A stretch of DNA of 64,000 bases from Aquibacillus sediminis (GTDB taxonomy: Bacteria; Bacillota; Bacilli; Bacillales; Amphibacillaceae), in contig NZ_SZNM01000011.1 in the NCBI RefSeq assembly GCF_005870085.1, positions 1 through 64,000 of the forward strand. The letters are read 5' to 3'. Within the stretch, counting starts at the first letter, position 1; each line of letters starts with the position of its first letter. A model generated the notes under the pieces. It searched no databases, was not told the origin of the DNA, and was given only the letters and a program-made list of their open reading frames with translations. Made by a program: the position numbers and the translations under genes. Below are positions 34,881-44,641 of the stretch, piece by piece.

Positions 34881-36878
34881 TTGACTAAGCAAACAAAGTC
34901 AACTACTCATTCAAAGATTGAACGTGAAGACATACACAAATCAAACAAAGAAGAACTATTAGAAAAATATGATAAAGAAAGTTCGTATCGAAAGAAGCTC
35001 GGTAAATGGACATGGATTGTTTCTTTTATCGGTATTTATTTAACACTATTTCATTTATATACCGGTTATTTCGGCACCATGCAATCCCAAATTCAAGGGG
35101 CGGTCCATGTTGGTACTGCATTAGGGCTGATCTATCTATTATATCCAGCCAAGAAAGGACTTCACGTTAACGGCGTACCTTGGTATGATGTCATCCTTGC
35201 CTTTACTGCTATTTTTGTCGGCTACTACAAAATTTTTCAGTTTGACGAAATATTACAAGCACGTATCCACGGTTATGAATCCTTGGATATTATCGTTTCC
35301 ATCCTAGGCGTGCTTCTCCTACTAGAGGCTACAAGGAGATGTGTGGGTGTACCTATTGTTATCGTTGGAGCCGTTGCTATTGGCTACGCACTATATGGAA
35401 ATTTAATTCCTTCACAAATTTTATCTCATGCAGGTTTTTCATTTGAAAAAGTATTTACAGATTTATGGTTTAGAGAAAATAGTGTATTTGGTATACCAGT
35501 TCAAGTTTCCTCTAAGTTTATTTATCTCTTCTTATTATTTGGAGTGTTGTTAGTACATTCTGGGATCGGTAAGTTTTTTAATGATTTAGCCTACGGACTT
35601 ACCGGTCGTTTTACTGGTGGAACAGCTAAAGCAGCTGTAACCGCAAGTGCGCTTCAAGGGATGGTATCAGGTAGTTCCATTGCCAATACCGTTGCATCAG
35701 GGTCTTTTACGATCCCAATGATGAAAAAAGCACGATTCAGACCAGAATTTGCTGCTGCAGCAGAAGCCTCCGCCTCTACAGGGGGACAGTTAATGCCTCC
35801 AATTATGGGTGCAGCAGCCTTCATTATGATTGAATATACAGGTACAACCTATCAAACGATTATGTTAGCAGCCTTAATTCCATCTATCTTATATTTTGCT
35901 GGGATTTTTATGGGTACACACTTTGAAGCAAAGAAACAAGGGATCCACGGTGTTGCAAAACACTTACTACCCAATGCAAAAGAGTTATTGAAAAAAAGAG
36001 GATACATGTTACTTCCTTTATTAGTCATTATCGTGACGTTATTCTCAGGATTAACCGCTCAACGGGCTGCCATTTATGGTATTGTTGTTGCATTTGTCAT
36101 TACTATGATTAATAAAGAAACAAGAATGTCGTTCAAAAAAATCTTATTTGTATTAGAACAAGGGGCAAGAACTGCTTTACCAGTAATTGCAGCAGTATCA
36201 ACTGCTGGTATTATTGTTGGGGTTGTGGGCATGACAGGCCTTGGTGGAAAATTTGCTTCTGGTATTATCGCTTTATCAAATAACATCCTACCATTAGCAT
36301 TATTTTTAACTATGATTGCATGTATTATACTCGGCATGGGATTACCAACAACTGCTAACTATGTTGTAACAGCAACCGTTGCTGCACCTGCCTTAATAAA
36401 TGGATTTGGTTTAGAAATAATCCCTGTACATTTATTTGTTTTTTACTTTGGTATTGTCGCAGATATCACACCACCTGTTTGTTTAGCAGCTTATGCTGGT
36501 GCAGGTATAGCAGGAGCGAACCCATTTAAAGCAGGGTTAACAGCGATTAAACTTGCCATTGCAGCGTTCATTATTCCTTATACATTTGTCTTCAATCCAA
36601 TCCTAGTATTAACAGGGGATTATACAATTCTTACACTTGCTATTGCAATTGTGACAGCTTTATTAGGAATGATGGCAATTAGTAGTTCGTTAATGGGGTA
36701 CTTCTCTAGAACATCACTGGTATGGGAAAGACTCGTATTCTTTTTCTCTGGTATCATGTTAATTACCCCTAACAAAATGATTGATGTTATTGGTATTATA
36801 CTAATTGGGACTCTCTGGTTTATTCAGTCGCGTCGACCTAAAGAAGATATAAGACCTACAGAAGCCCAAGCACTTTAA
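34881..36878 (+). CDS. TRAP transporter fused permease (4TM/12TM), TAXI type
   Basis: A 665-residue membrane protein. A hydrophilic N-terminus of about 50 residues is followed by roughly 16-18 hydrophobic helices, which is the fused small and large TRAP subunit architecture. Family motifs: TASALQGMVSGSSIANTVAS, FAAAAEASASTGGQLMPPIM and GMGLPTTANYVVTA. It uses an ion gradient to import organic acids caught by the TAXI protein upstream. AAGGTGGTGA favours the TTG at 34881 over the TTG at 34863. Substrate unknown; TAXI systems often carry glutamate or other carboxylates. Confidence 0.93.
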   Translation: MTKQTKSTTHSKIEREDIHKSNKEELLEKYDKESSYRKKLGKWTWIVSFIGIYLTLFHLYTGYFGTMQSQIQGAVHVGTALGLIYLLYPAKKGLHVNGVPWYDVILAFTAIFVGYYKIFQFDEILQARIHGYESLDIIVSILGVLLLLEATRRCVGVPIVIVGAVAIGYALYGNLIPSQILSHAGFSFEKVFTDLWFRENSVFGIPVQVSSKFIYLFLLFGVLLVHSGIGKFFNDLAYGLTGRFTGGTAKAAVTASALQGMVSGSSIANTVASGSFTIPMMKKARFRPEFAAAAEASASTGGQLMPPIMGAAAFIMIEYTGTTYQTIMLAALIPSILYFAGIFMGTHFEAKKQGIHGVAKHLLPNAKELLKKRGYMLLPLLVIIVTLFSGLTAQRAAIYGIVVAFVITMINKETRMSFKKILFVLEQGARTALPVIAAVSTAGIIVGVVGMTGLGGKFASGIIALSNNILPLALFLTMIACIILGMGLPTTANYVVTATVAAPALINGFGLEIIPVHLFVFYFGIVADITPPVCLAAYAGAGIAGANPFKAGLTAIKLAIAAFIIPYTFVFNPILVLTGDYTILTLAIAIVTALLGMMAISSSLMGYFSRTSLVWERLVFFFSGIMLITPNKMIDVIGIILIGTLWFIQSRRPKEDIRPTEAQAL

Positions 36879-36882
36879 AATT

Positions 36883-36919
36883 AAAAAGCCACGATGTTAT
36901 ACAAACATCGTGGCTTTTT
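36883..36919. terminator. Bidirectional terminator between TRAP permease and ypjP
   Basis: AAAAAGCCACGATGTT pairs perfectly with AACATCGTGGCTTTTT around ATACA. It serves both convergent genes. Confidence 0.95.
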
Positions 36920-36925
36920 ATGTAA

Positions 36926-37531
36926 TTAAGACATCCATTTTGGGGGGGTGTTTTTATCCCAATAAATTTCTCCAATTTCATGATGCTCTTCAAACTGATC
37001 TTTACTTAGATGATAGTGGAAATTAAACCAATATCCCTCTAATGGGCGATTATCTCTTCTTACATGAAATCTAGCAATATCTTCATTTGTTCGGTAATCG
37101 TAAATATTGAAAATTCTCTCTCCATAACCTTGTTGTGGTTCCTCCGTAATTTCAAAATAAGGTACTTTTTCTTCTCCAGCATCCTTTAAAACTATTTGTA
37201 ATGCTTCTTCTAAATTAGGGAGAATATCATTCATAAAATCAACTTCCACTCTCTCCGCTATTCTTGGACCTAATTTTGAATATGCCTGTTCTTTGGCCTT
37301 TTCCGATAATGCATTCACTAAGTAATCGTTATCAATTTCTGGTTCACTTACTTCAAACTGTTTCGCATGTATCTGCTGATCTTTATTAAGGAAATCATTA
37401 TTCGCATCTGCTTTTGATGTATCTACTTCTTTGCTATCTGCATCTGTTTCAATTGGAATGGATGGAATATAAAGTCCCAAGGTCATACATGCGATCAGAA
37501 CAACAAATATTTTTCTAATCCAAATTTTCAT
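36926..37531 (-). CDS. ypjP: YpjP-like exported protein
   Basis: A 201-residue protein with an N-terminal hydrophobic signal or anchor (IRKIFVVLIACMTLGLYIPS) and a conserved soluble domain ending HEIGEIYWDKNTPPKWMS. This is the pattern of Bacillus YpjP, a family of unknown function found in spore formers. A good AGGGAGATC precedes the ATG. It is isolated from any operon. Extracytoplasmic location is predicted; role unknown. Confidence 0.75.
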   Translation of the reverse strand: MKIWIRKIFVVLIACMTLGLYIPSIPIETDADSKEVDTSKADANNDFLNKDQQIHAKQFEVSEPEIDNDYLVNALSEKAKEQAYSKLGPRIAERVEVDFMNDILPNLEEALQIVLKDAGEEKVPYFEITEEPQQGYGERIFNIYDYRTNEDIARFHVRRDNRPLEGYWFNFHYHLSKDQFEEHHEIGEIYWDKNTPPKWMS

Positions 37532-37814
37532 ATAGATCTCCCTTTATCCATTACTTAACAATAAATGCCCATGTTGTATGCTTACTTTAAATTTTACCAT
37601 GTTTAAGGAAGATGTCTATAAATTTAGAAATTTTTAATCAAAGCGTAATATAGTGTTAATATTGTTAAAAATTTTTACTTACTTTAGTAGGTTTTGAGAG
37701 TATATTTTTCATTTGTAATATCTTCTTAATTAACTGATTGTGGCTAATCTGGTGGTTAATACTCAGGTAATTGGATATCACTCTACCTTATTGGTAAAAG
37801 TAAAGGGCGAGCAT
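37532..37814. other. Intergenic region between ypjP and the 53-bp array
   Basis: AT-rich, contains the ypjP promoter region. No RNA gene, operator or small coding frame is evident. Confidence 0.4.
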
Positions 37815-38125
37815 CCATTTTCGTTTACTGGTTTTGACTATTCAACTTAATCCAAGGCACGTTTCCTCCCTTTTCGTTTACCGGTTTTGACTATTCTACC
37901 TAATCCAGGGTACGTTTCCTCCCTTTTCGTTTACCGGTTTTAACTCTTCACCTTAATCCAGGGCACGTTTCTTCCTTTTTCGTTTACCGGTTTTGACTAT
38001 TCAACTTAATCCAAGGCACGTTTCCTCCCTTTTCGTTTACCGGTTTTAACTCTTCACCTTAATCCAGGGCACTTTTCCTCCCTTTTCGTTTACCGGTTTT
38101 GACTTTTCACCTTAATTCAGGCATG
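37815..38125. repeat. 53-bp tandem repeat array
   Basis: CGTTTACYGGTTTT recurs with its C at 37822, 37875, 37928, 37981, 38034 and 38087, exactly 53 bp apart. Units carry either GACTATTCAACTTAATCCA or AACTCTTCACCTTAATCCA, and the two types are interspersed. There are no unique spacers. It lies just downstream of the NERD gene and is unrelated in sequence to the 51-bp family. Confidence 0.95.
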
Positions 38126-38137
38126 TTAGTTAAGCTT

Positions 38138-39040
38138 TTATTCTTTTCTTACATAGTGTGAAGCTCGTCCCTCTCTAATTAAATAATAATGTTTACCTAA
38201 TACCTCTCTAATTTTCTTTTTTGATAACAGCTGTCCGCACCATTCATATACAGTTGGTAACGTTATTTTTTTCATAGGAAAAAGGTGCAAAAACTCTTCT
38301 ACACTGCGACTAATGGCTTTATCCATAAGTTCTACATGGTTACATTCACTACACATCAATGTATTGAAATAGGTATGAGTTATAAACCCACCACACTCCG
38401 CGCACACAATTCCCTTTTTCAACTGATCATACGTATACTCAATATTACAAGGGTTTTCTTTAGTTCGGAGTGATAATAATTTGTTGGCAACCTTTTTATG
38501 CCTTGCGCCTAAAGTCGCTGGTTCATGACGCATATTTTCTAAGAAACGACTGAGTTGGGTTGGAAAAACGATAGTAGGGTCTTTGGGTGCTTGATACAGT
38601 GTGAAAGCATCGTTAACAAATAATAGGTAAGGTTTAATTTGAAAATGAAGACCGTGTTGTTGGAGTAATTGTCGTAGGAGGAGGTTACTTCGGTTCACTT
38701 GTTCTATAGGGGAACTAATTTCTCTTTTTGACATCGTGAACCATCTGTCTTCTTCTACATAAAAGTCACCTTCGTAATTCTTAACCTCAAAAAGATAAAG
38801 CATATTTTGCAAGATTACTATTGAATCAATTTGAAACTTGGTGTTGTTTGTTTCTAGTAATAAATCAGTTAATATAATAGCTTGTTGACCTAGCGTTTCT
38901 AGCATTCCATCAAACTTCTTTTCTCCTTGGTAGCCTTTTTCTAACTTTGCCAAGCGTTTCTTTTCATCAGGGGAGAGCGGCATTCGATGGTTTAGCATTT
39001 CTAGGGTAACCAATTCCGAGGATTTTTTTCGTGGATTCAT
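38138..39040 (-). CDS. NERD-domain protein with C-terminal zinc ribbon
   Basis: A 300-residue cytoplasmic protein. Residues about 35-150 form the nuclease-related NERD domain (GYQGEKKFDGML, then FQIDSIVILQNMLYLFEVKN with the D...E.K nuclease-like residues). A zinc ribbon CAECGG ... CSECN lies near residues 212-232. The family occurs on chromosomes and plasmids of Bacillales; a DNA or RNA processing role is assumed from the fold only. The gene is monocistronic. Confidence 0.85.
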   Translation of the reverse strand: MNPRKKSSELVTLEMLNHRMPLSPDEKKRLAKLEKGYQGEKKFDGMLETLGQQAIILTDLLLETNNTKFQIDSIVILQNMLYLFEVKNYEGDFYVEEDRWFTMSKREISSPIEQVNRSNLLLRQLLQQHGLHFQIKPYLLFVNDAFTLYQAPKDPTIVFPTQLSRFLENMRHEPATLGARHKKVANKLLSLRTKENPCNIEYTYDQLKKGIVCAECGGFITHTYFNTLMCSECNHVELMDKAISRSVEEFLHLFPMKKITLPTVYEWCGQLLSKKKIREVLGKHYYLIREGRASHYVRKE

Positions 39041-39125
39041 ACATAGATCACTACCTTTCTATTCTCATAGTAGTCTTACCTACTAATAAAGACAAGCCAT
39101 ATCCTTCCCTTTACGTATAAAAAAT

Positions 39126-39162
39126 ACAAAAGCAGTGACAATATGTTGTCACTGCTTTATTA
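39126..39162 (-). terminator. mqo terminator
   Basis: AAAGCAGTGACAA (39129-39141) pairs perfectly with TTGTCACTGCTTT (39146-39158). Confidence 0.92.
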
Positions 39163-39173
39163 TAAAATATATT

Positions 39174-40679
39174 TTAGGAAACAGTTAGTTGCTGTTCCTC
39201 GTTTAAACGAAGTGCTTGTGCTGTTGAAGCGTGAATTTCCTTAATAAGATTTGGATGTTCCATTAGTGACTTACCATAGGATGGAATCATTTCTTTTAAC
39301 TTCGGTTCCCATTCTTCAAGATATTCTGGGAAACATTTTGAAAAGACTTCGAGCATAACATTGACAGCGGTTGACGCACCTGGGGATGCACCAAGTAACG
39401 CTGCAATCGAACCATCCTCAGCACTAACCACTTCTGTACCAAATTGAAGTGTTCCTTTTCCACCAGATTCCGTATCTTTGATCACCTGTACACGTTGACC
39501 AGCAACAACTAAATCCCAGTCCTCACTTTTTGCATTTGGAATAAATTCACGTAATTCTTCCATACGTTTTTCTTTTGACTGCAATACTTGCTGGATTAAA
39601 TATTTGGTCAACGGCATATTCTTTGCACCTGCCGCCAACATGGTAAGTAAATTATCCGATTTTACTGAAGTAACCAAGTCAAACATAGAACCTGTTTTTA
39701 AAAATTTAGGTGAAAAACCAGCAAACGGTCCAAATAATAGTGATCTTTTATTATCTATAAATCTTGTATCAAGATGCGGAACAGACATTGGTGGTGCACC
39801 AACCTTGGCTTTACCGTATACCTTTGCGTGATGTTGCTTGACAACATCTGGATTATTACAAACCATAAATAATCCGCTTACAGGAAACCCACCTATATGT
39901 TTTCCTTCAGGGATACCTGACTTTTGTAATAAGTGTAGGCTTCCACCTCCACCTCCGATAAAGACAAACTTCGCAGTATGGTATTCAATTTTTCCACTTT
40001 CTATATCATGCACTTTTACTTCCCAAGCACCATCACTTGTACGATTAATATCATTTACATTATGTCGATAGTTAATATTAACATTTTGATTGGAAAGGTG
40101 ATCAAATAACATACGTGTTAAGGCACCAAAATTCACATCCGTACCAGAATCTATTTTCGTTGCCGCAATAGGTTCATTTGAATTGCGATCATTCATAATA
40201 AGCGGTATCCATTCCTTTAGTTTTGTTGAATCATCAGAAAATTGCATACCTTTAAAAAGGGGATTATCTGAAAGCGCTTCAAACCGTTTTTTTAAAAAGT
40301 TAACGTTTTGTTCCCCTTGCACTAAGCTCATATGAGGTAGTGGCATAATGAAATTTTGAGGGTCAGGAAGTAAATTTTTATTGACGAGATAGGACCAAAA
40401 TTGCTTTGAAACTTGGAATTGCTCATTAATTTTTATTGCTTTACTTATATCAATCGAACCATCTGGCTTTTCAGTTGTGTAATTAAGCTCACACAATGCA
40501 GCATGTCCAGTACCCGCATTGTTCCACTCGTTTGAACTTTCTTCCCCTGGTTTTTCGAGCTTATCAAACACTGTAATTTCCCAATCAGGCGCCAATTCCT
40601 TTAGAAGTGATCCTAAAGTTGCGCTCATGATTCCAGCACCAATTAAGATAACGTCTGTTTCAGTATGTCTGTTGCTCAT
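39174..40679 (-). CDS. mqo: Malate:quinone oxidoreductase
   Basis: A 501-residue FAD-dependent, membrane-associated enzyme that oxidises malate to oxaloacetate and passes electrons to quinone. The FAD-binding N-terminus ([20 protein letters not shown]), [18 protein letters not shown] and [20 protein letters not shown] are diagnostic of Mqo. It is monocistronic. Many Bacillaceae carry Mqo in addition to or in place of cytoplasmic malate dehydrogenase. GGGGAAAA precedes the ATG. Confidence 0.97.
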   Translation of the reverse strand: MSNRHTETDVILIGAGIMSATLGSLLKELAPDWEITVFDKLEKPGEESSNEWNNAGTGHAALCELNYTTEKPDGSIDISKAIKINEQFQVSKQFWSYLVNKNLLPDPQNFIMPLPHMSLVQGEQNVNFLKKRFEALSDNPLFKGMQFSDDSTKLKEWIPLIMNDRNSNEPIAATKIDSGTDVNFGALTRMLFDHLSNQNVNINYRHNVNDINRTSDGAWEVKVHDIESGKIEYHTAKFVFIGGGGGSLHLLQKSGIPEGKHIGGFPVSGLFMVCNNPDVVKQHHAKVYGKAKVGAPPMSVPHLDTRFIDNKRSLLFGPFAGFSPKFLKTGSMFDLVTSVKSDNLLTMLAAGAKNMPLTKYLIQQVLQSKEKRMEELREFIPNAKSEDWDLVVAGQRVQVIKDTESGGKGTLQFGTEVVSAEDGSIAALLGASPGASTAVNVMLEVFSKCFPEYLEEWEPKLKEMIPSYGKSLMEHPNLIKEIHASTAQALRLNEEQQLTVS

Positions 40680-41138
40680 TTTTCCCCATCCTTATCTCCT
40701 AAGATTTCAAATGAACATTGTCACTCCCACTTAATCTCATTTCTAAAGGGAGCGGTCTAATTGTATTCACCATTTTCTAATTAATTATCTAAATACAGTT
40801 TATCAGAATTTTTTATAAATTACTAATATATGAAAGTGGGAGTTTAAATATCTACTAGTGCAATTCAGCCAATACACTACACTTATTCCCTTTTAAACAA
40901 TACACCTTTACCAACATATCTCTATATAAATTCCTAATATTGAGTTCACTAAACAAAATTAAAGATTTAGTCTGAATTTAAGCATATAAAAACATGTAAG
41001 CACCTATATTCTTTCACTTGAACTAAGCTAAATTGGAACGGGAATAGCATTGCCTATAGCTAAATTTTATGAAGCATTTGCTAGAATTAGAATCCATGTA
41101 CATGGTCATTTATGGTTTTTATCAAAGAATGATCCATC
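40680..41138. other. Intergenic region between FMN oxidase and mqo
   Basis: About 460 AT-rich bases. A stretch near 41030-41140 reads in one frame as GTGIALPIAKFYEAFARIRI and might be a decayed gene end, but it has no start. Nothing else is recognisable; the mqo promoter must lie at the right-hand (high-coordinate side of the gene) flank, not here. Confidence 0.35.
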
Positions 41139-42284
41139 CTACACACCTACCATATTCAATTGACACAATTCTTTTACATTCTTAACACCGGACAACATCA
41201 TAGAGGTTTGGAGGTCTTGAAGAAAGTTAGCTAAAAATTGTTCTACCCCTTCTTCGCCACCTACAGCTAGGCTATAAACGTATGGTCGGCCAATCAAGAC
41301 AGCATCAGCCCCAAGAGCTAGCGCCTTTATGGCATCAATCCCCCTCCGAATCCCACTATCAAATAGTACAGGAACTTGGCTATCGACAACCTTTACAATA
41401 TCAGGTAGGGCATCGATGCTAGAAATAACACCATCTAATTGCCTCCCACCGTGATTGGAGACGATCACTCCATCAATCCCATATTCAATAGCTTGAAGAG
41501 CATCTTCCGGATGTAACACCCCTTTTAGGATGATTGGCAATGACGTACTCTCTTTCAACTTTTTAACGTGCTTCCAATTTAAAGCTGGATAATTAATATT
41601 ATCGATAATACCTTGAAGGATAGTGTGTGAATTAATTTCAGATAATGATGATAGGAATTCACGATCTGACTCAAAGTTTCCCTGACCATAGCCTAGTGCT
41701 AAAGGCGAAAAACGATGATGCAAGTCTTTTTCTCTGTAACCTAGTGTAATCGTATCGATTGTTAATACAATTGCTTCATAACCTGCTTCTTCTGCTCGTT
41801 TCACCATGTTAAAAGAAATTTCCTCATGGTTGCACCAATATAATTGAAACCATTTCGAACTACCACTTGTAGCTTGGGCTACATCTTCAATAGAATAACT
41901 CGAAACAGTACTTTGTATATACGGCACATCATATTTTGCTGCCGCTCGAGCAACAGCTAAATCTCCCTGTTCGTCAGCTAACTTTAAAACTCCAACTGGT
42001 GCCAGCAATAGTGGCGTGGGATATGTGTGTCCAAACATAGTGATACTAGTATTCAAATTGGACACATCATTTAATAATCTCGGAACAATGGAATAGTTCT
42101 TAAACGCATCCGTATTTTTTTTTGCCGTCTCCTCACCACCTGCACCAGAAGCGATATAGCTAAAAGCAGATTTAGACATAGCCTGTTTTGCTGCAGTTTC
42201 TATTTTCTCAAAACTAATTGGAAAATTGTCTTCTGTATCAATAGATTGAACAACATTATCGTTACTTTTATAAGAGAAGGACAT
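41139..42284 (-). CDS. FMN-dependent 2-hydroxyacid oxidase (lactate monooxygenase-like)
   Basis: A 381-residue TIM-barrel flavoprotein. SNHGGRQLDG carries the catalytic His and Arg; LAPVGVLKLADEQGDLAVARA, VLTIDTITLGYREKDLHHRF and FDSGIRRGIDAIKALALGAD bind FMN. The N-terminus YIASGAGGEETAKKN is most like lactate 2-monooxygenase and lactate oxidase proteins. It oxidises an L-2-hydroxyacid such as lactate. AAAGGGTGAT precedes the ATG. No membrane segment is present, which argues against respiratory LldD. Exact substrate is not settled. Confidence 0.88.
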   Translation of the reverse strand: MSFSYKSNDNVVQSIDTEDNFPISFEKIETAAKQAMSKSAFSYIASGAGGEETAKKNTDAFKNYSIVPRLLNDVSNLNTSITMFGHTYPTPLLLAPVGVLKLADEQGDLAVARAAAKYDVPYIQSTVSSYSIEDVAQATSGSSKWFQLYWCNHEEISFNMVKRAEEAGYEAIVLTIDTITLGYREKDLHHRFSPLALGYGQGNFESDREFLSSLSEINSHTILQGIIDNINYPALNWKHVKKLKESTSLPIILKGVLHPEDALQAIEYGIDGVIVSNHGGRQLDGVISSIDALPDIVKVVDSQVPVLFDSGIRRGIDAIKALALGADAVLIGRPYVYSLAVGGEEGVEQFLANFLQDLQTSMMLSGVKNVKELCQLNMVGV

Positions 42285-42569
42285 TCATGATCACCCTTTA
42301 ATTAATTTTTATTCTTATATATTAATAAAAATAAGTTTATCATTTTCTATCATAAAAGCAAAATTCCCTTATATTACCATAAAAACCTTAATGCCGCTTT
42401 TACAGACTCACTCCCTATCAAACAAATGAATAAGTCTTTTCATAATATAGAGAATAAAGTGAAGGTTTTTATTCACAATAACAAGTAGATATGCCACATC
42501 TTTTACATGGCTAAAATAATAAAATGTGAAAGTGTCAACATAAGTATATGTATAAAGGGGTGAATGTTT

Positions 42570-43187
42570 TTGGATTTACACTTCATATGGAAAGCTATCA
42601 TTGTTGTTCTTGGAGGAGTACTTATTTTGCGTCTAGCTGGAAGAAAGTCAATTTCACAGCTTACAGTTGCTCAAACGGTTATGATGATAGCTGTTGGTTC
42701 ATTAATCATTCAACCTGTTGGCGACAGAAACATTTGGATTACTATGGCAATTACATTTTTAATGGTAATTACACTTCTTTTTATTGAGTATATCGTTATA
42801 AAATCAGATACTATTGAAACTCTTATTTATGGAAAATCACTTTTAGTGGTCGAGGATGGCCAAATTATTGAAAGTAATTTAAAAAAGCTTCGGTTAACAG
42901 TCGATATGCTTGAGGTAAGGTTAAGACAACAAAACATTCAAAGTATTAGTGATTTACAATGGGCTACAATAGAATCAAACGGTCAGTTAGGGTATATGCT
43001 AAAACCCGACAAAAATTACGCAACTAAAGAAGATATTAATATGTTGAAATCATTAATTGAATTAAATCTATCTAATCTCCCTACGGAAACTGAAGCCACA
43101 AAAAATCAAACAACTGGTTCAGATGACATATTTAATGAAATTAAAAATAGGAAACATAAACAGAAACCTAAAGAGTATTTGGATTAA
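42570..43187 (+). CDS. DUF421 (YetF-like) membrane protein, copy 2
   Basis: A 205-residue protein with three N-terminal hydrophobic helices and the DUF421 soluble domain (LLVVEDGQIIESNLKKLRLT). LRLAGRKSISQLTVAQTVMM is the family hallmark. AAAGGGGTGA fits a TTG start at 42570; the ATG at 42564 is adjacent to that site and too close. The tail is hydrophilic and Lys-rich. It is the second DUF421 gene in the window; the one at 25811 is longer. Function unknown. Confidence 0.83.
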   Translation: MDLHFIWKAIIVVLGGVLILRLAGRKSISQLTVAQTVMMIAVGSLIIQPVGDRNIWITMAITFLMVITLLFIEYIVIKSDTIETLIYGKSLLVVEDGQIIESNLKKLRLTVDMLEVRLRQQNIQSISDLQWATIESNGQLGYMLKPDKNYATKEDINMLKSLIELNLSNLPTETEATKNQTTGSDDIFNEIKNRKHKQKPKEYLD

Positions 43188-43354
43188 ACGTAAGCACTAC
43201 AGTTATTGTTATCTGATTTTATTCAGTAACTTTTTAACTAGTTTTATCTGCATGACTACATCAGGTGTACGCGGTTGCTGCAAAGTAAACTAAGTTAGTG
43301 CCCCAGCGAAGTTTCTTTCCTTTATAATTCAAGTGAATTTACTTAAATATAACA

Positions 43355-43387
43355 AAAGAAAGCATCGTCAACTTACCATGCTTTCTT
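43355..43387 (-). terminator. rlmH terminator
   Basis: AAAGAAAGCAT (43355-43365) pairs with ATGCTTTCTT (43378-43387), with T-rich sequence following on the - strand. Confidence 0.75.
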
Positions 43388-43417
43388 AATCTATACTGGT
43401 TATTTATATATTGCCCA

Positions 43418-43897
43418 TTATTTATGATACGGTTCCCCTCGATTAATCCGAAATGCTCGATAAATTTGTTCTAATAAAACTAACCGCATTACCTGGTGAG
43501 GGAAAGTCATTTTAGAGAAGGATAATGCATAATTACTACGACGCTCGACTTCTTTACTTAATCCAAGTGATCCACCAATAACAAAAACAAACTTACTTTT
43601 TCCATGTGTCGTCAAATCATCTAATTTTTCGGCAAACTTTTCAGAAGTTAGTTGCTCTCCAGTTATTTCCAAGGAAATAACATAGCTATCTGGATCGATT
43701 TTTGTCAAAATCTTGTCCCCTTCTTTTCGTTTTACCTCTTCCATCTCTGCTTCACTAATATTTTCAGGTGCTTTTTCATCTGGAACTTCAACAACGTTCA
43801 CCTTTGCATAAGCTCCTAACCGTTTTAAATACTCTTGTATCCCTTGTTTTAAATATTTCTCCTTCAATTTTCCGACTGCAATGACTGTGATTTTCAT
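43418..43897 (-). CDS. rlmH: 23S rRNA pseudouridine-1915 N3-methyltransferase RlmH
   Basis: A 159-residue SPOUT methyltransferase that uses SAM to methylate pseudouridine 1915 in 23S r[36 protein letters not shown] and the C-terminal [19 protein letters not shown] are invariant family motifs. This is the orfX gene in whose 3' end SCC elements insert in staphylococci; no ccr genes or duplicated attachment ends are present here. Position next to the htrA-wal block is conserved in Bacillus. Confidence 0.98.
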   Translation of the reverse strand: MKITVIAVGKLKEKYLKQGIQEYLKRLGAYAKVNVVEVPDEKAPENISEAEMEEVKRKEGDKILTKIDPDSYVISLEITGEQLTSEKFAEKLDDLTTHGKSKFVFVIGGSLGLSKEVERRSNYALSFSKMTFPHQVMRLVLLEQIYRAFRINRGEPYHK

Positions 43898-44017
43898 AGT
43901 TTATCCTTTCTATTCGTTTTTTTATAGTGTATCAAAAAAGCTTTTTTTCTCCTAATTGATTTCGACACCTATTTCCTCTAATCTAGAATTGGAGTATATG
44001 TAAAAGGAGTGATCCAT

Positions 44018-44377
44018 TTGAATAATATTATCTTTGTTGAAACAGGAACTGGAATTGATGTTCATGGTCAAAATATTACCAAGGCTGCCGTACGAGCTGT
44101 AGAAAATGCGATTCATTACAACTCAATGCCCGGTATTAAGGACATATTGCCTGAACAGTCCTTGCATAATATGAAAGTACATGTGAAATTAGCTGTACCG
44201 GCAGATAAAGATAAACTCAACCATGAAGAAGTAAAAAAGGAAATTCCTTATGGAACAGTGACACTTGAAATTATGGATGGTGGAATGGCAACATCCAGCG
44301 GCATCGTACTTGAAGACAAACAAGATAAAAATGATTTAATGTATATAGTCAATGCTTCCGTTGAAGTTGGCTACTAA
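44018..44377 (+). CDS. Lin0512 family protein
   Basis: A 119-residue protein matching the Lin0512 family (IIFVETGTGIDVHGQNITKA, HNMKVHVKLAVPADKD, IMDGGMATSSGIVLED). The family is widespread in bacteria, of unknown function, with a small alpha/beta fold. AAAAGGAG fits a TTG start at 44018; an earlier in-frame GTG lies within the ribosome site. It is divergent from rlmH. Confidence 0.85.
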   Translation: MNNIIFVETGTGIDVHGQNITKAAVRAVENAIHYNSMPGIKDILPEQSLHNMKVHVKLAVPADKDKLNHEEVKKEIPYGTVTLEIMDGGMATSSGIVLEDKQDKNDLMYIVNASVEVGY

Positions 44378-44456
44378 ATTAAATTAGTCTTTTTACCATT
44401 TTTTTAGAAGCTTATGGAATAGGTTGTCCTGTTACAAGCATAGGTATATATAAATG

Positions 44457-44601
44457 AAACTTCACTCAGTGGGGGTTTTTGCACTTGCTCCATTGAGTGT
44501 TAGTTCCACAAGGTGAGACCCGCAAGCCCTTGATCAATCGGGGTTAGCGAAGGTTAACTCCCACTTCAGCATCTGAGTCTCATTTGGTGTTTTGAAGTGG
44601 G
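44457..44601 (+). repeat. Structured repeat, copy 2 (ACTCAGTG family) with second hairpin
   Basis: CACTCAGTGGGGG (44463-44475) pairs imperfectly with CTCCATTGAGTG (44488-44499), followed by TTAGTTCCACA. This matches the stem-loop at 26953-27004. Downstream CCCACTTCA (44560-44568) pairs with TGAAGTGGG (44593-44601). The whole lies just upstream of the DoxX gene and may be part of its leader. Confidence 0.55.
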
Positions 44602-44641
44602 TGTCACCGGGATAAAACAGATCGATAGGAGGAGTTATATT

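Noticed and set aside
43418-43450. SCC-type attachment site at the rlmH 3' end
   Set aside because: The 3' end resembles the known target, but there are no ccr recombinases and I saw no second attachment copy.
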